64,000 nt of DNA from assembly GCF_050717535.1 (NCBI RefSeq), contig NZ_JBOITM010000076.1, positions 23,144-87,143 of the forward strand, in the 5' to 3' direction. The position numbers were made by a program, and so were the translations under genes. Within the stretch, counting starts at the first letter, position 1. Every line of letters starts with the position of its first letter. This document shows positions 8,823-17,426 of this stretch, piece after piece. Below the pieces are notes generated by a model, which did not search any database, was not told the origin of the DNA, and saw only the letters and a program-made list of their open reading frames with translations. This DNA comes from Clostridium_AD sp050717535. Lineage in GTDB: Bacteria; Bacillota; Clostridia; Clostridiales; Clostridiaceae.

Positions 8823-9260
8823 TTGCTATTCGTAACAAATATCTTAACGTATAAAATCTGCGTATGCGTAATATCAATTTTCATCGTTAAATCTCTCCCC
8901 AGAAATTCAAGATAAACATTTTAAATTCACTACCAATATATGATCTCCATAAGTTGTCATATTATCATCTATCAATGCTTCGTGGAGTTGTCTTCCCAGT
9001 AGTATCAACAAAAGAATTGTAATAGGATGTTAATACATATCTCGTGTTATTTTTAGAAATCTTTATAGTTATGTTTGATTTTTGCTTACGGTCCAAAATA
9101 TGTATTGGACTGGCAAGGTTACTTTTAGCACTGCTTTGTTAAAGACGATATACTTTGGAGCTATGTACTATTTGCTAAGTAATGCAAATATATTCTATAC
9201 TTTAAAACCAATCTCCAAATTTTCAAGTGTATATATGAAATTCAAGGAATTTTAATATTT
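8823..9260. other. long intergenic region, no gene seen
   Basis: Here 438 bases separate the regulator terminator from the transposase fossil. No frame reads like protein and no strong hairpin was seen. It may hold the decayed left end of the IS, but I could not identify a terminal inverted repeat. Confidence 0.3.
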
Positions 9261-9660
9261 ATGTCGAATATATTCATAAAATACTTTCTGAAGGTGAGTA
9301 AACTTATGGATATGAATGATATATTATCAATTGACATGGAAATGTACTATGATTGCAAAATGAATTTTATGGTAGGGCTTTGTGAACAGCTCAAATTGCC
9401 AGAAGTGTTCAACTTAAATTTAGAAAAAAGTTTAGGAAGGAAGACGGATATTTCTTATGGAATAATGGCTGAAATGATGATAGGTTTGGTAAATTTTTAG
9501 ATGCATTTCATGAAGCTGGCCCAAGAAAAATATTTGGTGAGCTAAGTTCCCAAGCATTTGTCAATTATGGAATAGAGGTAACAAACATAAATTATGACAC
9601 GACTTCAAAAGTAATGTGGGAACTTATGAAACAGAAGAACTTAAAGAATTTTCTACAAAT
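9261..9660 (+). pseudogene. remnant of an IS1634-type (IS4 superfamily) transposase
   Basis: The frame from 9261 contains a DUF4277-like N-terminus of IS1634-type transposases: MEMYYDCKMNFMVGLCEQL, then LGRKTDISYGIMAEMMIGLVN. It stops at TAG 9498. The matching continuation appears in other frames: DAFHEAGPRKIFGELSSQAF, then YGIEVTNINYDTTSKVMW, then GTYETEELKEF. At least two frame breaks and loss of the DDE-bearing C-terminal part make it a fossil. It sits between the regulator and the operon the regulator may control. Confidence 0.65.
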
Positions 9661-9706
9661 ATATTTAAAAAATATTAAAAGATACTGTTTTTAATGAAAA
9701 TCAAGT

Positions 9707-9738
9707 AAAAAAACCCTAAAATTAAATGTAGGGTTTTT
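9707..9738. terminator. bidirectional terminator downstream of the alcohol dehydrogenase
   Basis: AAAAAAACCCTA pairs with TAGGGTTTTT around a short loop, with A and T runs on the two sides, so it can end transcripts from either strand. It lies 39 bases past the dehydrogenase stop codon. Confidence 0.7.
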
Positions 9739-9776
9739 GTAATATATTGTGCGGAGTATAAGTTAAATTATTAAGA

Positions 9777-10943
9777 CTAGCCACTATATTCTTGTCCAAA
9801 AATATCTAGTAGCTTTTTTGCTAAATCAAGATTAATTTCCATGGGTGAATTATTAGCAAAACGTTCTTCTACTACCTTTTGTGCGTTGGATAGAATATCT
9901 TCTTTTGAAAGATTAAATTTTGTCAAAGGTTCCATAACGACTACTGTATCTCTGAACCATTTAAATCTTTCTGCAGTAATTTTACCTATTTCTAAATCAG
10001 TAAGATCTTTAGAAAATTCTGCTCCCATAATCAAACCAATTTCCTTGATTTTTTTCGAATTGGCTTGCGCTGTATACATAAGTGTTCCTGGTAGTGCATA
10101 AGCACATGCCATTCCATGTGGAATTCCATAAAGTGAGCCAATGATATGAGCCTGTGAATGTCCAATATGTGTTCCTGCATTATTTAACATCCATCCGCCT
10201 AAAGCGGCTGCAACCATCATGCGCTCTCTTGCTTCTATGTCATCACCGTTTTTTACAGCACTAGGAAGATATTTCACAATTAAGTACATGATCTTTTCAC
10301 AAATTGCATCTGTAATTGGTGAGGACAACCTAGAGGTATAACCTTCTGCAGCATGAGAAAATGTATCTAAACCAGTTGCGGCGGTCATGTTTTTAGGGAG
10401 TGTTATAGTTAGTTCAGGATCTAAGATAGCATATTCACTTACCGCTTTATTTGATAGTACGGCTAATTTTTCATGTGTGTCTGGATCAGTAACTATTAAT
10501 GCATTGGATAATTCACTTCCAGTTCCTGAAGTAGTAGGTACAGAAATCAATCCTTTACAAAGCTCAGTGATTTCTTTTCCTAATGCGTAATCACTGATTT
10601 TCCCGCCTAGAGTACGAACAATATTGATACCTCTTGCGGAATCGATTGAGCTGCCTCCTCCAATTCCAATAACACAGTCACACTGATTTTTAGCAAATAG
10701 CTCTGCACCCTGATCAATTACAACTGTTGGTGGATCTGAAACAATTTTATCGTAAATATAATACTCAAAACCATTAGTTTTTAGAATTTCTAAAATGTTT
10801 TTTATAGGGGGTGTAGTGACTAAGAATCCATCAATTGCTATCATAGGTTTTTTATATTCTTCTAATTTTAAGATTTCTACAATCGTATTTCCAAGTTCTC
10901 GAGAAAAAATAACTTTTACCTTTTGTTCTAATTTAAAATCCAT
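9777..10943 (-). CDS. iron-containing (group III) alcohol dehydrogenase
   Basis: A 388-residue protein with the family's NAD(P)-binding GIGGGSSID (residues 93-101), PTTSGTGSE (136-144) and metal ligands Asp193, His197, His262 and His276 (GLDTFSHAAEGY, GHSQAH, IPHG), the same spacing as in FucO. It should reduce an aldehyde or oxidise an alcohol in the cytosol using NAD(P)H. It is the last gene after the PfkB kinase and the TrpF-like barrel protein, 106 bases downstream with its own AAGGAGAG ribosome site. Context suggests it disposes of an aldehyde released by the pathway. The substrate is not deducible. Confidence 0.9.
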   Translation of the reverse strand: MDFKLEQKVKVIFSRELGNTIVEILKLEEYKKPMIAIDGFLVTTPPIKNILEILKTNGFEYYIYDKIVSDPPTVVIDQGAELFAKNQCDCVIGIGGGSSIDSARGINIVRTLGGKISDYALGKEITELCKGLISVPTTSGTGSELSNALIVTDPDTHEKLAVLSNKAVSEYAILDPELTITLPKNMTAATGLDTFSHAAEGYTSRLSSPITDAICEKIMYLIVKYLPSAVKNGDDIEARERMMVAAALGGWMLNNAGTHIGHSQAHIIGSLYGIPHGMACAYALPGTLMYTAQANSKKIKEIGLIMGAEFSKDLTDLEIGKITAERFKWFRDTVVVMEPLTKFNLSKEDILSNAQKVVEERFANNSPMEINLDLAKKLLDIFGQEYSG

Positions 10944-11049
10944 AATATTACTCTCCTTGGTTCTAACATTTATGATATAAAAGTTTCTTATATTAAGCTA
11001 CTGAACAAATAAGAACATGATATATAATTTATACTAATGTGTTTCAGTT

Positions 11050-11745
11050 TTATAGCCCTAATTCTCTTGATACTTGATCTGCTTTTTCACAGAATTCTTT
11101 TACTTTTGAAATATCTTTTTCCATTATACCATCCTCATATTTGTAACTGGTTTTTGTTAAGGAATCCACTCCGTAAGGTCTTACTTGTCGAATACATTCT
11201 TCTACGTTGTCAGGTCCAAGTCCACCAGCCATAATGACAGGAATATTCACGGATTTTATAATTTCAGCATCTATATTCCAATCATGAGTAAGTCCACTTG
11301 CTCCAATACCGGTATCAGCAGCGAGTCCTGAATCAGTTAAAATGTAGTCGCAAAATTTTGCATACTCACGGGCTCTACCTACAGCTGCTGGTCCATCTAC
11401 TAAAACAGCCTGCATAAGCTCTACTCCAGGGCATTCTTTATGTAGCCTATTAGCAAATGCTACATCTGCCGTGAAATCCATTCCTGCAATATGCATAATA
11501 TCTGGCTTTACACGTTTTGAAATAAAAATCATTTCATCTGGATCTTTATTCAGCATAATGGCAACACATTTTACTCCTCTTTTTTTAGCTTCATCAAATA
11601 TACGATCTACAACATCAAATGGTACACGGTGTGCTGGAACACCACCACTTTGCATAGGTACCAAACCGATATGATCTGCACCCGCATCCATGGTTGCTAT
11701 ACTTTCATTATAATTCACTAAAGAATAAATTTGTTTTATCATCAC
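11050..11745 (-). CDS. TrpF-like TIM-barrel protein with altered active site
   Basis: A 231-residue barrel clearly related to phosphoribosylanthranilate isomerase: DAGADHIGLVPM (20-31), VAIMLNKDPDE, YILTDSG with Asp138 at the family's acid position, and the phosphate-binding AGGLGPDNVEECIRQVRPYG (173-192). The TrpF catalytic Cys of the N-terminal KICG motif is missing (KQIYS). The SSGVE motif of strand 8 is SLTKTSYKYEDG, which brings in lysines. No other trp gene is nearby. Its place between a PfkB kinase and an alcohol dehydrogenase points to isomerisation or cleavage of a phosphorylated sugar in catabolism. ATGATG follows AAGAGGTG, 10 bases after the kinase gene. Confidence 0.8.
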   Translation of the reverse strand: MMIKQIYSLVNYNESIATMDAGADHIGLVPMQSGGVPAHRVPFDVVDRIFDEAKKRGVKCVAIMLNKDPDEMIFISKRVKPDIMHIAGMDFTADVAFANRLHKECPGVELMQAVLVDGPAAVGRAREYAKFCDYILTDSGLAADTGIGASGLTHDWNIDAEIIKSVNIPVIMAGGLGPDNVEECIRQVRPYGVDSLTKTSYKYEDGIMEKDISKVKEFCEKADQVSRELGL

Positions 11746-11755
11746 TTTGCACCTC

Positions 11756-12691
11756 TTATAAATATTTTTTTGCTCGTTCTTCTAAGTTTTTGATATTAAA
11801 ATATGGAGAAACTGACTGTGCTACTTCTACGGTTAAACTTGCTGCTGCCTGTGCTAGTTGTCCAATCTTAGTAAGTGTTAGTTTGTCCAGATACTTAAAA
11901 CGTGCCCATATAATTGTAGCCATGCTACAATCACCAGCTCCATTTACACTGACAATGTGAGTAGGTAAAATGGCAACAGAGTCAACATCACCCTCTCTTG
12001 AACATAAGATTCCTTTTGATCCCATAGAGATAAAAACATTTTTCACACCTTTTTGATTCAAAATCTTAGCAGCTTTCATGGCAGTTTTCTCATCCACAAT
12101 ATCAACACCCGTCAGAAAGCCAGCTTCTAATTCATTTGGTTTAAATGTATCAATTTTGTTTAATACATTTTCAAACCTGTTAACTTTTGTAACGGAAACA
12201 GGATCTACAAATACAGGCACACTGCAATGAATTAGTAGCCATTCAATAGATTCTTTTGGAACATTTCCATCAATTACACAAATAGATGCTCCATTAATAA
12301 AATCCATGCGTTTTTCAAAAAAATCGGGTGTCATATATTCTGTAATCTTCATATCATTAACAGCAGTGACCATATCTCCTTGATTATCAGTCACATACAA
12401 ATAAATTGAACTTTTTGTGTTTGGAACACATTCTGCATAATCAAGTTGGATATTATGCTTTTTACAATCATCAGAAAGGATTTTACCAAAATAATCATCA
12501 CCATATACTCCAACTAGATAGGTAGGTACATCTAACTTTGTAAGATTTTGAGCAATGTTTTGTCCAACTCCACCAACGGTCATCTGAATATCTCCAATAT
12601 TTGAATCTTTTTCTCTATATATATCTCCACTGAGGCCTGCTAAATCAAGATTTAAACCTCCTATCACTACTACATAATCTTTCGTTTCCAT
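11756..12691 (-). CDS. PfkB-family carbohydrate or nucleoside kinase
   Basis: A 311-residue ribokinase-fold enzyme with N-terminal VIGGLNLDLAG, GGVGQNIA (40-47), VFVDPVS (160-166), the KPNELEA stretch and the catalytic GAGD at 251-254 (Asp254). Length and the VNGAGDCSMA form resemble pseudouridine and related kinases more than ribokinase, but psuG is absent, so the substrate stays open. It is the first gene of a three-gene operon with the TrpF-like protein and the iron alcohol dehydrogenase. It is the active-looking relative of the winged-helix/PfkB protein at 7687. Confidence 0.85.
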   Translation of the reverse strand: METKDYVVVIGGLNLDLAGLSGDIYREKDSNIGDIQMTVGGVGQNIAQNLTKLDVPTYLVGVYGDDYFGKILSDDCKKHNIQLDYAECVPNTKSSIYLYVTDNQGDMVTAVNDMKITEYMTPDFFEKRMDFINGASICVIDGNVPKESIEWLLIHCSVPVFVDPVSVTKVNRFENVLNKIDTFKPNELEAGFLTGVDIVDEKTAMKAAKILNQKGVKNVFISMGSKGILCSREGDVDSVAILPTHIVSVNGAGDCSMATIIWARFKYLDKLTLTKIGQLAQAAASLTVEVAQSVSPYFNIKNLEERAKKYL

Positions 12692-12809
12692 TTCGACACC
12701 ACCTTGCTTTGTATTTGAATTATAGCATCATCTTTTTATAAAGACAACAAATATTTACAGCATAAACATTTGTTTATATGATAAAGTATCCTATATTACT
12801 ATGGAGCAT

Positions 12810-12843
12810 AAAAAGAATAGACTATTAATAGCCTATTCTTTTT
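12810..12843. terminator. terminator hairpin after the DUF975 gene
   Basis: AAAAAGAATAG pairs with CTATTCTTTTT with a further small dyad inside. It lies 40 bases past the stop of the minus-strand DUF975 gene, and the A-run reads as a T-run on the minus strand. Confidence 0.6.
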
Positions 12844-12883
12844 ACACCGAACGCTAAATTAACTACAATAATATGTAAATACT

Positions 12884-13576
12884 TTATATTAAAGTTTGTT
12901 CACTATAATTTTGTTTAATATCTAAAAAGAAATTAGCATATGTTAACTCCATATAAGGTACTATCCATAATAAACCAATACCTACTGTAAGTAATGCTAC
13001 AAAGCCCCATCCTATAAAACTTAATTGTAAAAGAAAAAATTCCATTTTATGGCCATACATTATTTTTCTACTTCTAATTAATGCTTCTTTTATTCCAATA
13101 TTTTTCTCATCCGCTATAATATAATATGACATTGTATAGATTAATTCTATAAAAATTGAAACAGTAACTACAACTATTGAAATAATTACACCACTATTGG
13201 CTCCTGTATTGGGCGCCACAAATGAAATTAATTGCTGAATTATACTTGGAATATTTAATACTATATAAATTATTAAGGCTGCTAAAAGTCTATTGAATCC
13301 GGTAAGTATATCCATCAATCTTACTTTTTCGCTTTTACTAAATTTAACATAGAATATTGCTGAACTTAGTGCTAATGGTGATGTTAATACTAAAATTATA
13401 TTAAAAGTATTATCCATGTTAACTTTAAATATAAAGTGTATTATTGCATAAAGTATAGCTTCTATAATCCCGTATGACAGTGTAAATAATATAGTCTTGC
13501 CTCTATTATCTTTTAGTTGCTCTCTTGCTTGTTTTCTGTAATCTGGTTGACCATTTAATTGTGTTTCGACCTCCAT
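12884..13576 (-). CDS. DUF975-family integral membrane protein
   Basis: A 230-residue protein with a short basic N-terminus (RKQAREQLKDNRGKTI), typical of DUF975, and about five to six hydrophobic segments from residue 28 to 215. ATG follows AAGGAGG. The family is widespread in Firmicutes, has no defined role and sits in the cytoplasmic membrane. It is a single-gene unit, divergent from the MarR-MATE operon. Nothing in the context assigns a function. Confidence 0.7.
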   Translation of the reverse strand: MEVETQLNGQPDYRKQAREQLKDNRGKTILFTLSYGIIEAILYAIIHFIFKVNMDNTFNIILVLTSPLALSSAIFYVKFSKSEKVRLMDILTGFNRLLAALIIYIVLNIPSIIQQLISFVAPNTGANSGVIISIVVVTVSIFIELIYTMSYYIIADEKNIGIKEALIRSRKIMYGHKMEFFLLQLSFIGWGFVALLTVGIGLLWIVPYMELTYANFFLDIKQNYSEQTLI

Positions 13577-13793
13577 GTTTTTATGCCTCCTTCTGTTTCA
13601 TTTAGTGCTTATAATTAGCTAATAATATTAGCAATCACTCTATTTGTATATTACTTTTGAATTTTAGAAAAATGTATCTCTTATTCAAGATATTAGCCCA
13701 TAAAGTTCTATAAAACAAGTTTAGAAGCATAAAAAAGCATTAATAACACATAAACGGAACTATTATATTGTATATTTGCAATATTTGTTGCTT

Positions 13794-13846
13794 AATAGTT
13801 GCCTAAGAAACTATTGTGATGTATAATAGTTTCTTGGGCAACTATT
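13794..13846 (+). promoter_or_regulatory. MarR-type double operator overlapping a strong promoter
   Basis: Two copies of the palindrome AATAGTT-N8-AACTATT lie at 13794-13815 and 13825-13846, centred 31 bp (about three helix turns) apart, and the whole block is nearly an inverted repeat of itself. The promoter lies within: TTGCCT (13799-13804), a 17-bp spacer and TATAAT (13822-13827). Site one covers -35 and site two covers -10 and the likely start, so a bound MarR dimer pair would block polymerase. Autoregulation by the next gene is inferred. Confidence 0.8.
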
Positions 13847-13862
13847 ATGGGAGGATGAAAAT

Positions 13863-14291
13863 ATGCGTAAAATAATAGGAAAAAATATTTCAATATTATA
13901 TAGACATGAAAAAAATTTTGTAGATGCTAAGCTAAAAAAATACAATCTCAATAAAGTTCAAGCGGAAGTATTGTTATTTTTATGGGAGGACAATGGCGCT
14001 AACCTAACACAAATAAATGAATTGTTTTTATTTAATAAGGCTACTATAACAAAAATAATAACCCATCTTGAAAAATATAATTATGTTAATAGAGTAGTTT
14101 GCGAGAGTGATAGACGAGAAAAGGGCATATATTTAACTGATAAAGCAAAAAATATATTTTCTAGTATTACAGAAATACTAAAAGAATGGGAGGATATTCT
14201 CATTGCTAATATTTCAAATGATGATATAGAAAAAATAAGAAGTATGCTAGCCAAAATGGTAGATAATATAACGAGATTAAAGGAGAATTAA
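13863..14291 (+). CDS. MarR-family repressor of the MATE pump
   Basis: A 142-residue protein with the MarR winged helix (QAEVLLFLWEDNGANLTQINELFLFNKATITKIITHLEKYNYVNR) and the wing DRREKGIYLTDKA. ATG follows GGGAGG. It is the first gene of a two-gene operon with the MATE transporter, whose ATG begins two bases after the MarR stop. The tandem palindromes over the promoter fit negative autoregulation relieved by a drug or metabolite. Confidence 0.85.
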   Translation: MRKIIGKNISILYRHEKNFVDAKLKKYNLNKVQAEVLLFLWEDNGANLTQINELFLFNKATITKIITHLEKYNYVNRVVCESDRREKGIYLTDKAKNIFSSITEILKEWEDILIANISNDDIEKIRSMLAKMVDNITRLKEN

Positions 14292-14293
14292 CA

Positions 14294-15691
14294 ATGAAAG
14301 AAAGTATGTATAAACTAGGTAATATGGATATAAAGAAGCTGATTATAAAGATGTCGTTGCCAGCAATGCTGTCTATGATTGTACAAGCACTATATAATGT
14401 TGTAGACAGTATGTTTGTAGCAAAAATATCAGTGAAGGCACTTACAGCTTTATCCATAGTTTTTCCAATACAATTAATAATAGTATCAATATTTGTGGGA
14501 CTTGGTGTGGGGGTTAACTCATTTATGTCAAGAAAACTGGGTGAGGAGAATAAAGATGTTGCGACAAATACGGCGGAACACGGATTTGCAATAGGTATTA
14601 TATTGTGGATTATGCTTGCGATTTGTTCAACATTTGTACCTCAAATGTTTTCTAAGCTATTTACTAACGACCCTGTTGTTATTAAATATGCAACACAGTA
14701 TACTAGGATTATTATGCTGTTCTCATTTGGGAGCATTATATCAGAAGTGTGTATGAATATTTTAAGATCCACAGGTGACATGTTAAGTTCTATGAGAATA
14801 CAGTTATTAGGTGCGATAACCAACATTGTTTTAGACCCAATTCTTATTTACGGATTATTGTTTTTTCCTAAATTGGATGTGCGAGGGGCAGCAATAGCAA
14901 CGGTTATTGGTCAAATATGTTCTATGTTATATGCACTTAAACTTGTACTTAGAAACAAAAATGGACTAAAACTAAATTTAAAGAAATTTCATTATAGTAG
15001 AAATATCACAGGTGAAATACTCAAAGTTGGAATCCCTGCTATGTTTATGCAAATGGTGGGATCCGTAATGGTATCTGGTATAAATTTGATTTTAGCAGGA
15101 TTTTCTGGAACTGCTGTTGCAGTATTTGGAGCATATTTTAAATTACAATCTTTTATATATATGCCTGTATTCGGATTGACACAAGGACTTATGCCTATAA
15201 TTGGCTATAATTATGGAGCAAAAAATAAGCAAAGGGTACTTGAAACTGTTAAGTATGGTTGCATATTTGCGTGTGCAATAATGCTGGTTGGTACTACTGT
15301 ATTTGTAATATTTCCGAGGCAGCTGCTTATGCTATTTAGCAGTACATCACAGATGGAGGCAATTGGGATTGAGTGTTTGAGAATTATCAGTATAGGTTTT
15401 ATGTTTTCTGGGGTAGCAATAGTTCTTTCCGTGGTTTTCCAAGCGCTTGGTAAAGCAGAAGTAAGCCTTGTTATATCTTTTGCAAGACAGATTATTATTT
15501 TATTACCATTGGCATTTTTTCTAAGTAAATTAATTGGATTAACCGGAATATGGATGGCATTCCCAATATCAGAAACAGTTTCGCTAATAATTTCTGGGTA
15601 CTTTGCAATCAGAGTATATCGAGAAAAAATTCGAGATTTAGGGGACGAAATACAAGATGGTAGTAGCTACGATTTGCTAGAGGAAATATAA
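14294..15691 (+). CDS. MATE-family multidrug efflux transporter
   Basis: A 465-residue protein with 12 predicted membrane helices in two homologous halves, typical MATE length, with MSLPAMLSMIVQALYNVVDSMFVAKIS at the start of helix 1 and VGIPAMFMQM opening the second half. It should export cationic drugs or metabolites using a Na+ or H+ gradient. It is co-transcribed with the MarR gene before it, and a terminator follows at 15708. The substrate is unknown. Confidence 0.88.
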   Translation: MKESMYKLGNMDIKKLIIKMSLPAMLSMIVQALYNVVDSMFVAKISVKALTALSIVFPIQLIIVSIFVGLGVGVNSFMSRKLGEENKDVATNTAEHGFAIGIILWIMLAICSTFVPQMFSKLFTNDPVVIKYATQYTRIIMLFSFGSIISEVCMNILRSTGDMLSSMRIQLLGAITNIVLDPILIYGLLFFPKLDVRGAAIATVIGQICSMLYALKLVLRNKNGLKLNLKKFHYSRNITGEILKVGIPAMFMQMVGSVMVSGINLILAGFSGTAVAVFGAYFKLQSFIYMPVFGLTQGLMPIIGYNYGAKNKQRVLETVKYGCIFACAIMLVGTTVFVIFPRQLLMLFSSTSQMEAIGIECLRIISIGFMFSGVAIVLSVVFQALGKAEVSLVISFARQIIILLPLAFFLSKLIGLTGIWMAFPISETVSLIISGYFAIRVYREKIRDLGDEIQDGSSYDLLEEI

Positions 15692-15707
15692 TTATTATAT
15701 GTTGACA

Positions 15708-15744
15708 CAAGTAACCCTATAGCAATTTGATATGGGGTTACTTG
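15708..15744 (+). terminator. rho-independent terminator of the MarR-MATE operon
   Basis: CAAGTAACCC pairs with GGGTTACTTG, with further TATA pairing, and CTTTTA follows, 17 bases after the MATE stop codon. Confidence 0.7.
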
Positions 15745-15870
15745 CTTTTAAGTTAATATTAACATTGAAAATGATTAGTTATCTCATTTGACCTTGTGGC
15801 TTTTGGCAGAAATCATTTCCTTGATTTTGCATGTACAAGAGTTATTGAAGTAATAATAATTTAAGTGCAG

Positions 15871-15945
15871 TTGACAAATAGTGTTTATAGTTATATTATA
15901 TAATAGTTATGTTATATAACAGTTAAATGAGTAACTATTATATAA
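15871..15945 (+). promoter_or_regulatory. near-consensus promoter with downstream MarR-type dyads
   Basis: TTGACA (15871-15876), a 17-bp spacer and TATTAT (15894-15899) form a near-consensus promoter. Just downstream, TTATATAATAGTTA (15896-15909) and its complement TAACTATTATATAA (15932-15945) form a 14-bp inverted repeat, with the palindrome GTTATATAAC (15911-15920) between. The arms contain the same AATAGTT half-site as the operator of the first MarR operon. Confidence 0.7.
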
Positions 15946-16000
15946 TTTCACTTTGTAGTCAAACTAAATTAAAAATATATTTAAATGAATGGAGAATTGA

Positions 16001-16450
16001 ATGGGGAATGAATATATTGATGAAATTTTTGATGAATTAATATCGGTTTTTCCGATGTTTACAAAAAAAATTTTTGTAATAAATGACAATACAATTACAA
16101 ATAAGGGAATAGCAAGGGCACACGTAAATCTAATGCGTTTCTTGAAAACCGAAGGTGCTTGTACCATGACAGATTTAGGTAAAATGCTTTATGTGTCAAA
16201 ACCGAATATAACTGTATTAGTTAATAAACTTGTGGAATTTAATATGGTGAAAAGGATATTAGATCAAAATGACAGGCGGATAATCTATATAGAACTAACG
16301 GAAATAGGGCATACTTGTTTAGAAAAACATACAGAGGCTATGAAAATATCTTTTAATAAAAGCATGCAGAAATTTAATATAGACGATCTGGCATTGTTAA
16401 AAGAAACACTTAACAATATGAAAATCATTGTAGAAAAAATCGAAGAATAG
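16001..16450 (+). CDS. MarR-family transcriptional regulator
   Basis: A 149-residue protein with a winged helix (HVNLMRFLKTEGACTMTDLGKMLYVSKPNITVLVNKLVEFNMVKR) and the wing DQNDRRIIYIELTEIG. ATG follows GGAGAATTG. It is about 38 bases before the carboxyethylornithine synthase-like gene and probably co-transcribed with it. Inverted repeats in its leader suggest autoregulation. The ligand is unknown; an amino acid derivative made or used by the next enzyme is one possibility. Confidence 0.82.
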   Translation: MGNEYIDEIFDELISVFPMFTKKIFVINDNTITNKGIARAHVNLMRFLKTEGACTMTDLGKMLYVSKPNITVLVNKLVEFNMVKRILDQNDRRIIYIELTEIGHTCLEKHTEAMKISFNKSMQKFNIDDLALLKETLNNMKIIVEKIEE

Positions 16451-16488
16451 TATATGTTTTTGGAACATTATACGAGGAGGGCTAACGT

Positions 16489-17421
16489 ATGAAATTAGGT
16501 TTTATTATCCCCAATTATCCTGATGAAAAAAGAGTTGCATTATTACCTACGCATGTAAAGGATTTTGAGAATGACATTGTGATTGAACATAACTTTGGAC
16601 TTAATCTAAATATAAAAGATTATGAATATGAAAAAGTTGGGTGTAAAATAGCCACGCGTGCTGAAATTTTTTCTGATTGTCCTGCAATTTTCTCAATTAA
16701 ATGTATTCAAGAAGATGACTATAAAAATATTAGACCAAACCAAATGATTATTGGTTGGACTCATCCTAACGGGTCTGGCAAAGGTTTTATGGAATCACAA
16801 TTTAATTTAAAAAATCTAACAATTGTAGATTTGGACAATGTTCATCCTCAAGTTTATTACAAAGATAAGATAAAATTAATCGATTGGATTAAACCGAATT
16901 TTATCAAAGATAATAGCTTCATTGCTGGATATTCTTCTGTTTTACATGCTTTGTTAAACTTTGGTATGATACCAGATCATAGCACAAATATAGCAGTACT
17001 AGGCTGTGGGAACGTTTCTCAAGGAGCATTTTGTGCTGTTTCAAAATTTAATAATAATGTAAGAATGTTTTATAGAAAAACTATGCATGAGTTTATTGAA
17101 GAACGCGAAAGCTTTGATATTATAATAAATGGTATTGAGGTAGATCAAACTGGACTGCACATACTATCTTTAGAGCAGCAAAAGGGTTTAAAGAAAAACT
17201 GCTTAATAATTGATGCTGCTGCAAATGCTGGTAAAGCTATTGAAGGTACAATCTTTTCTACTTTAAATAATCCCATCTATAATAAAGAAGACGTGTATTA
17301 TTATGTAGTAAGTAATGCACCATCTATTTTCTATAAACAAGCAAGTCTTAAAATAAGTGAAAGTTTCAGTAAAAATGTTTACCAAAGAGATGTCAATATA
17401 TTTAAAGACTTGGTTGAATAA
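16489..17421 (+). CDS. ceo: N5-(carboxyethyl)ornithine synthase-like NADPH-dependent enzyme
   Basis: A 310-residue protein. The N-terminus (MKLGFIIPNYPDEKRVALLP) and length match lactococcal N5-(L-1-carboxyethyl)-L-ornithine synthase, which condenses pyruvate with ornithine reductively. The alanine dehydrogenase-like fold has a nucleotide site at IAVLGCGNVSQGAF (about residues 166-179). ATG follows GAGGAGGG. Its neighbours are a MarR gene upstream and a convergent LUD gene. Alanine dehydrogenase- or saccharopine dehydrogenase-like activity is the main alternative; product specificity needs assay. Confidence 0.75.
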   Translation: MKLGFIIPNYPDEKRVALLPTHVKDFENDIVIEHNFGLNLNIKDYEYEKVGCKIATRAEIFSDCPAIFSIKCIQEDDYKNIRPNQMIIGWTHPNGSGKGFMESQFNLKNLTIVDLDNVHPQVYYKDKIKLIDWIKPNFIKDNSFIAGYSSVLHALLNFGMIPDHSTNIAVLGCGNVSQGAFCAVSKFNNNVRMFYRKTMHEFIEERESFDIIINGIEVDQTGLHILSLEQQKGLKKNCLIIDAAANAGKAIEGTIFSTLNNPIYNKEDVYYYVVSNAPSIFYKQASLKISESFSKNVYQRDVNIFKDLVE

Positions 17422-17426
17422 ATTTA

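Noticed and set aside
11050..11745. Tryptophan biosynthesis gene trpF
   Set aside because: The fold matches, but the catalytic Cys and the strand-8 motif are missing and no trp gene is near, so calling it a biosynthetic isomerase is not justified.
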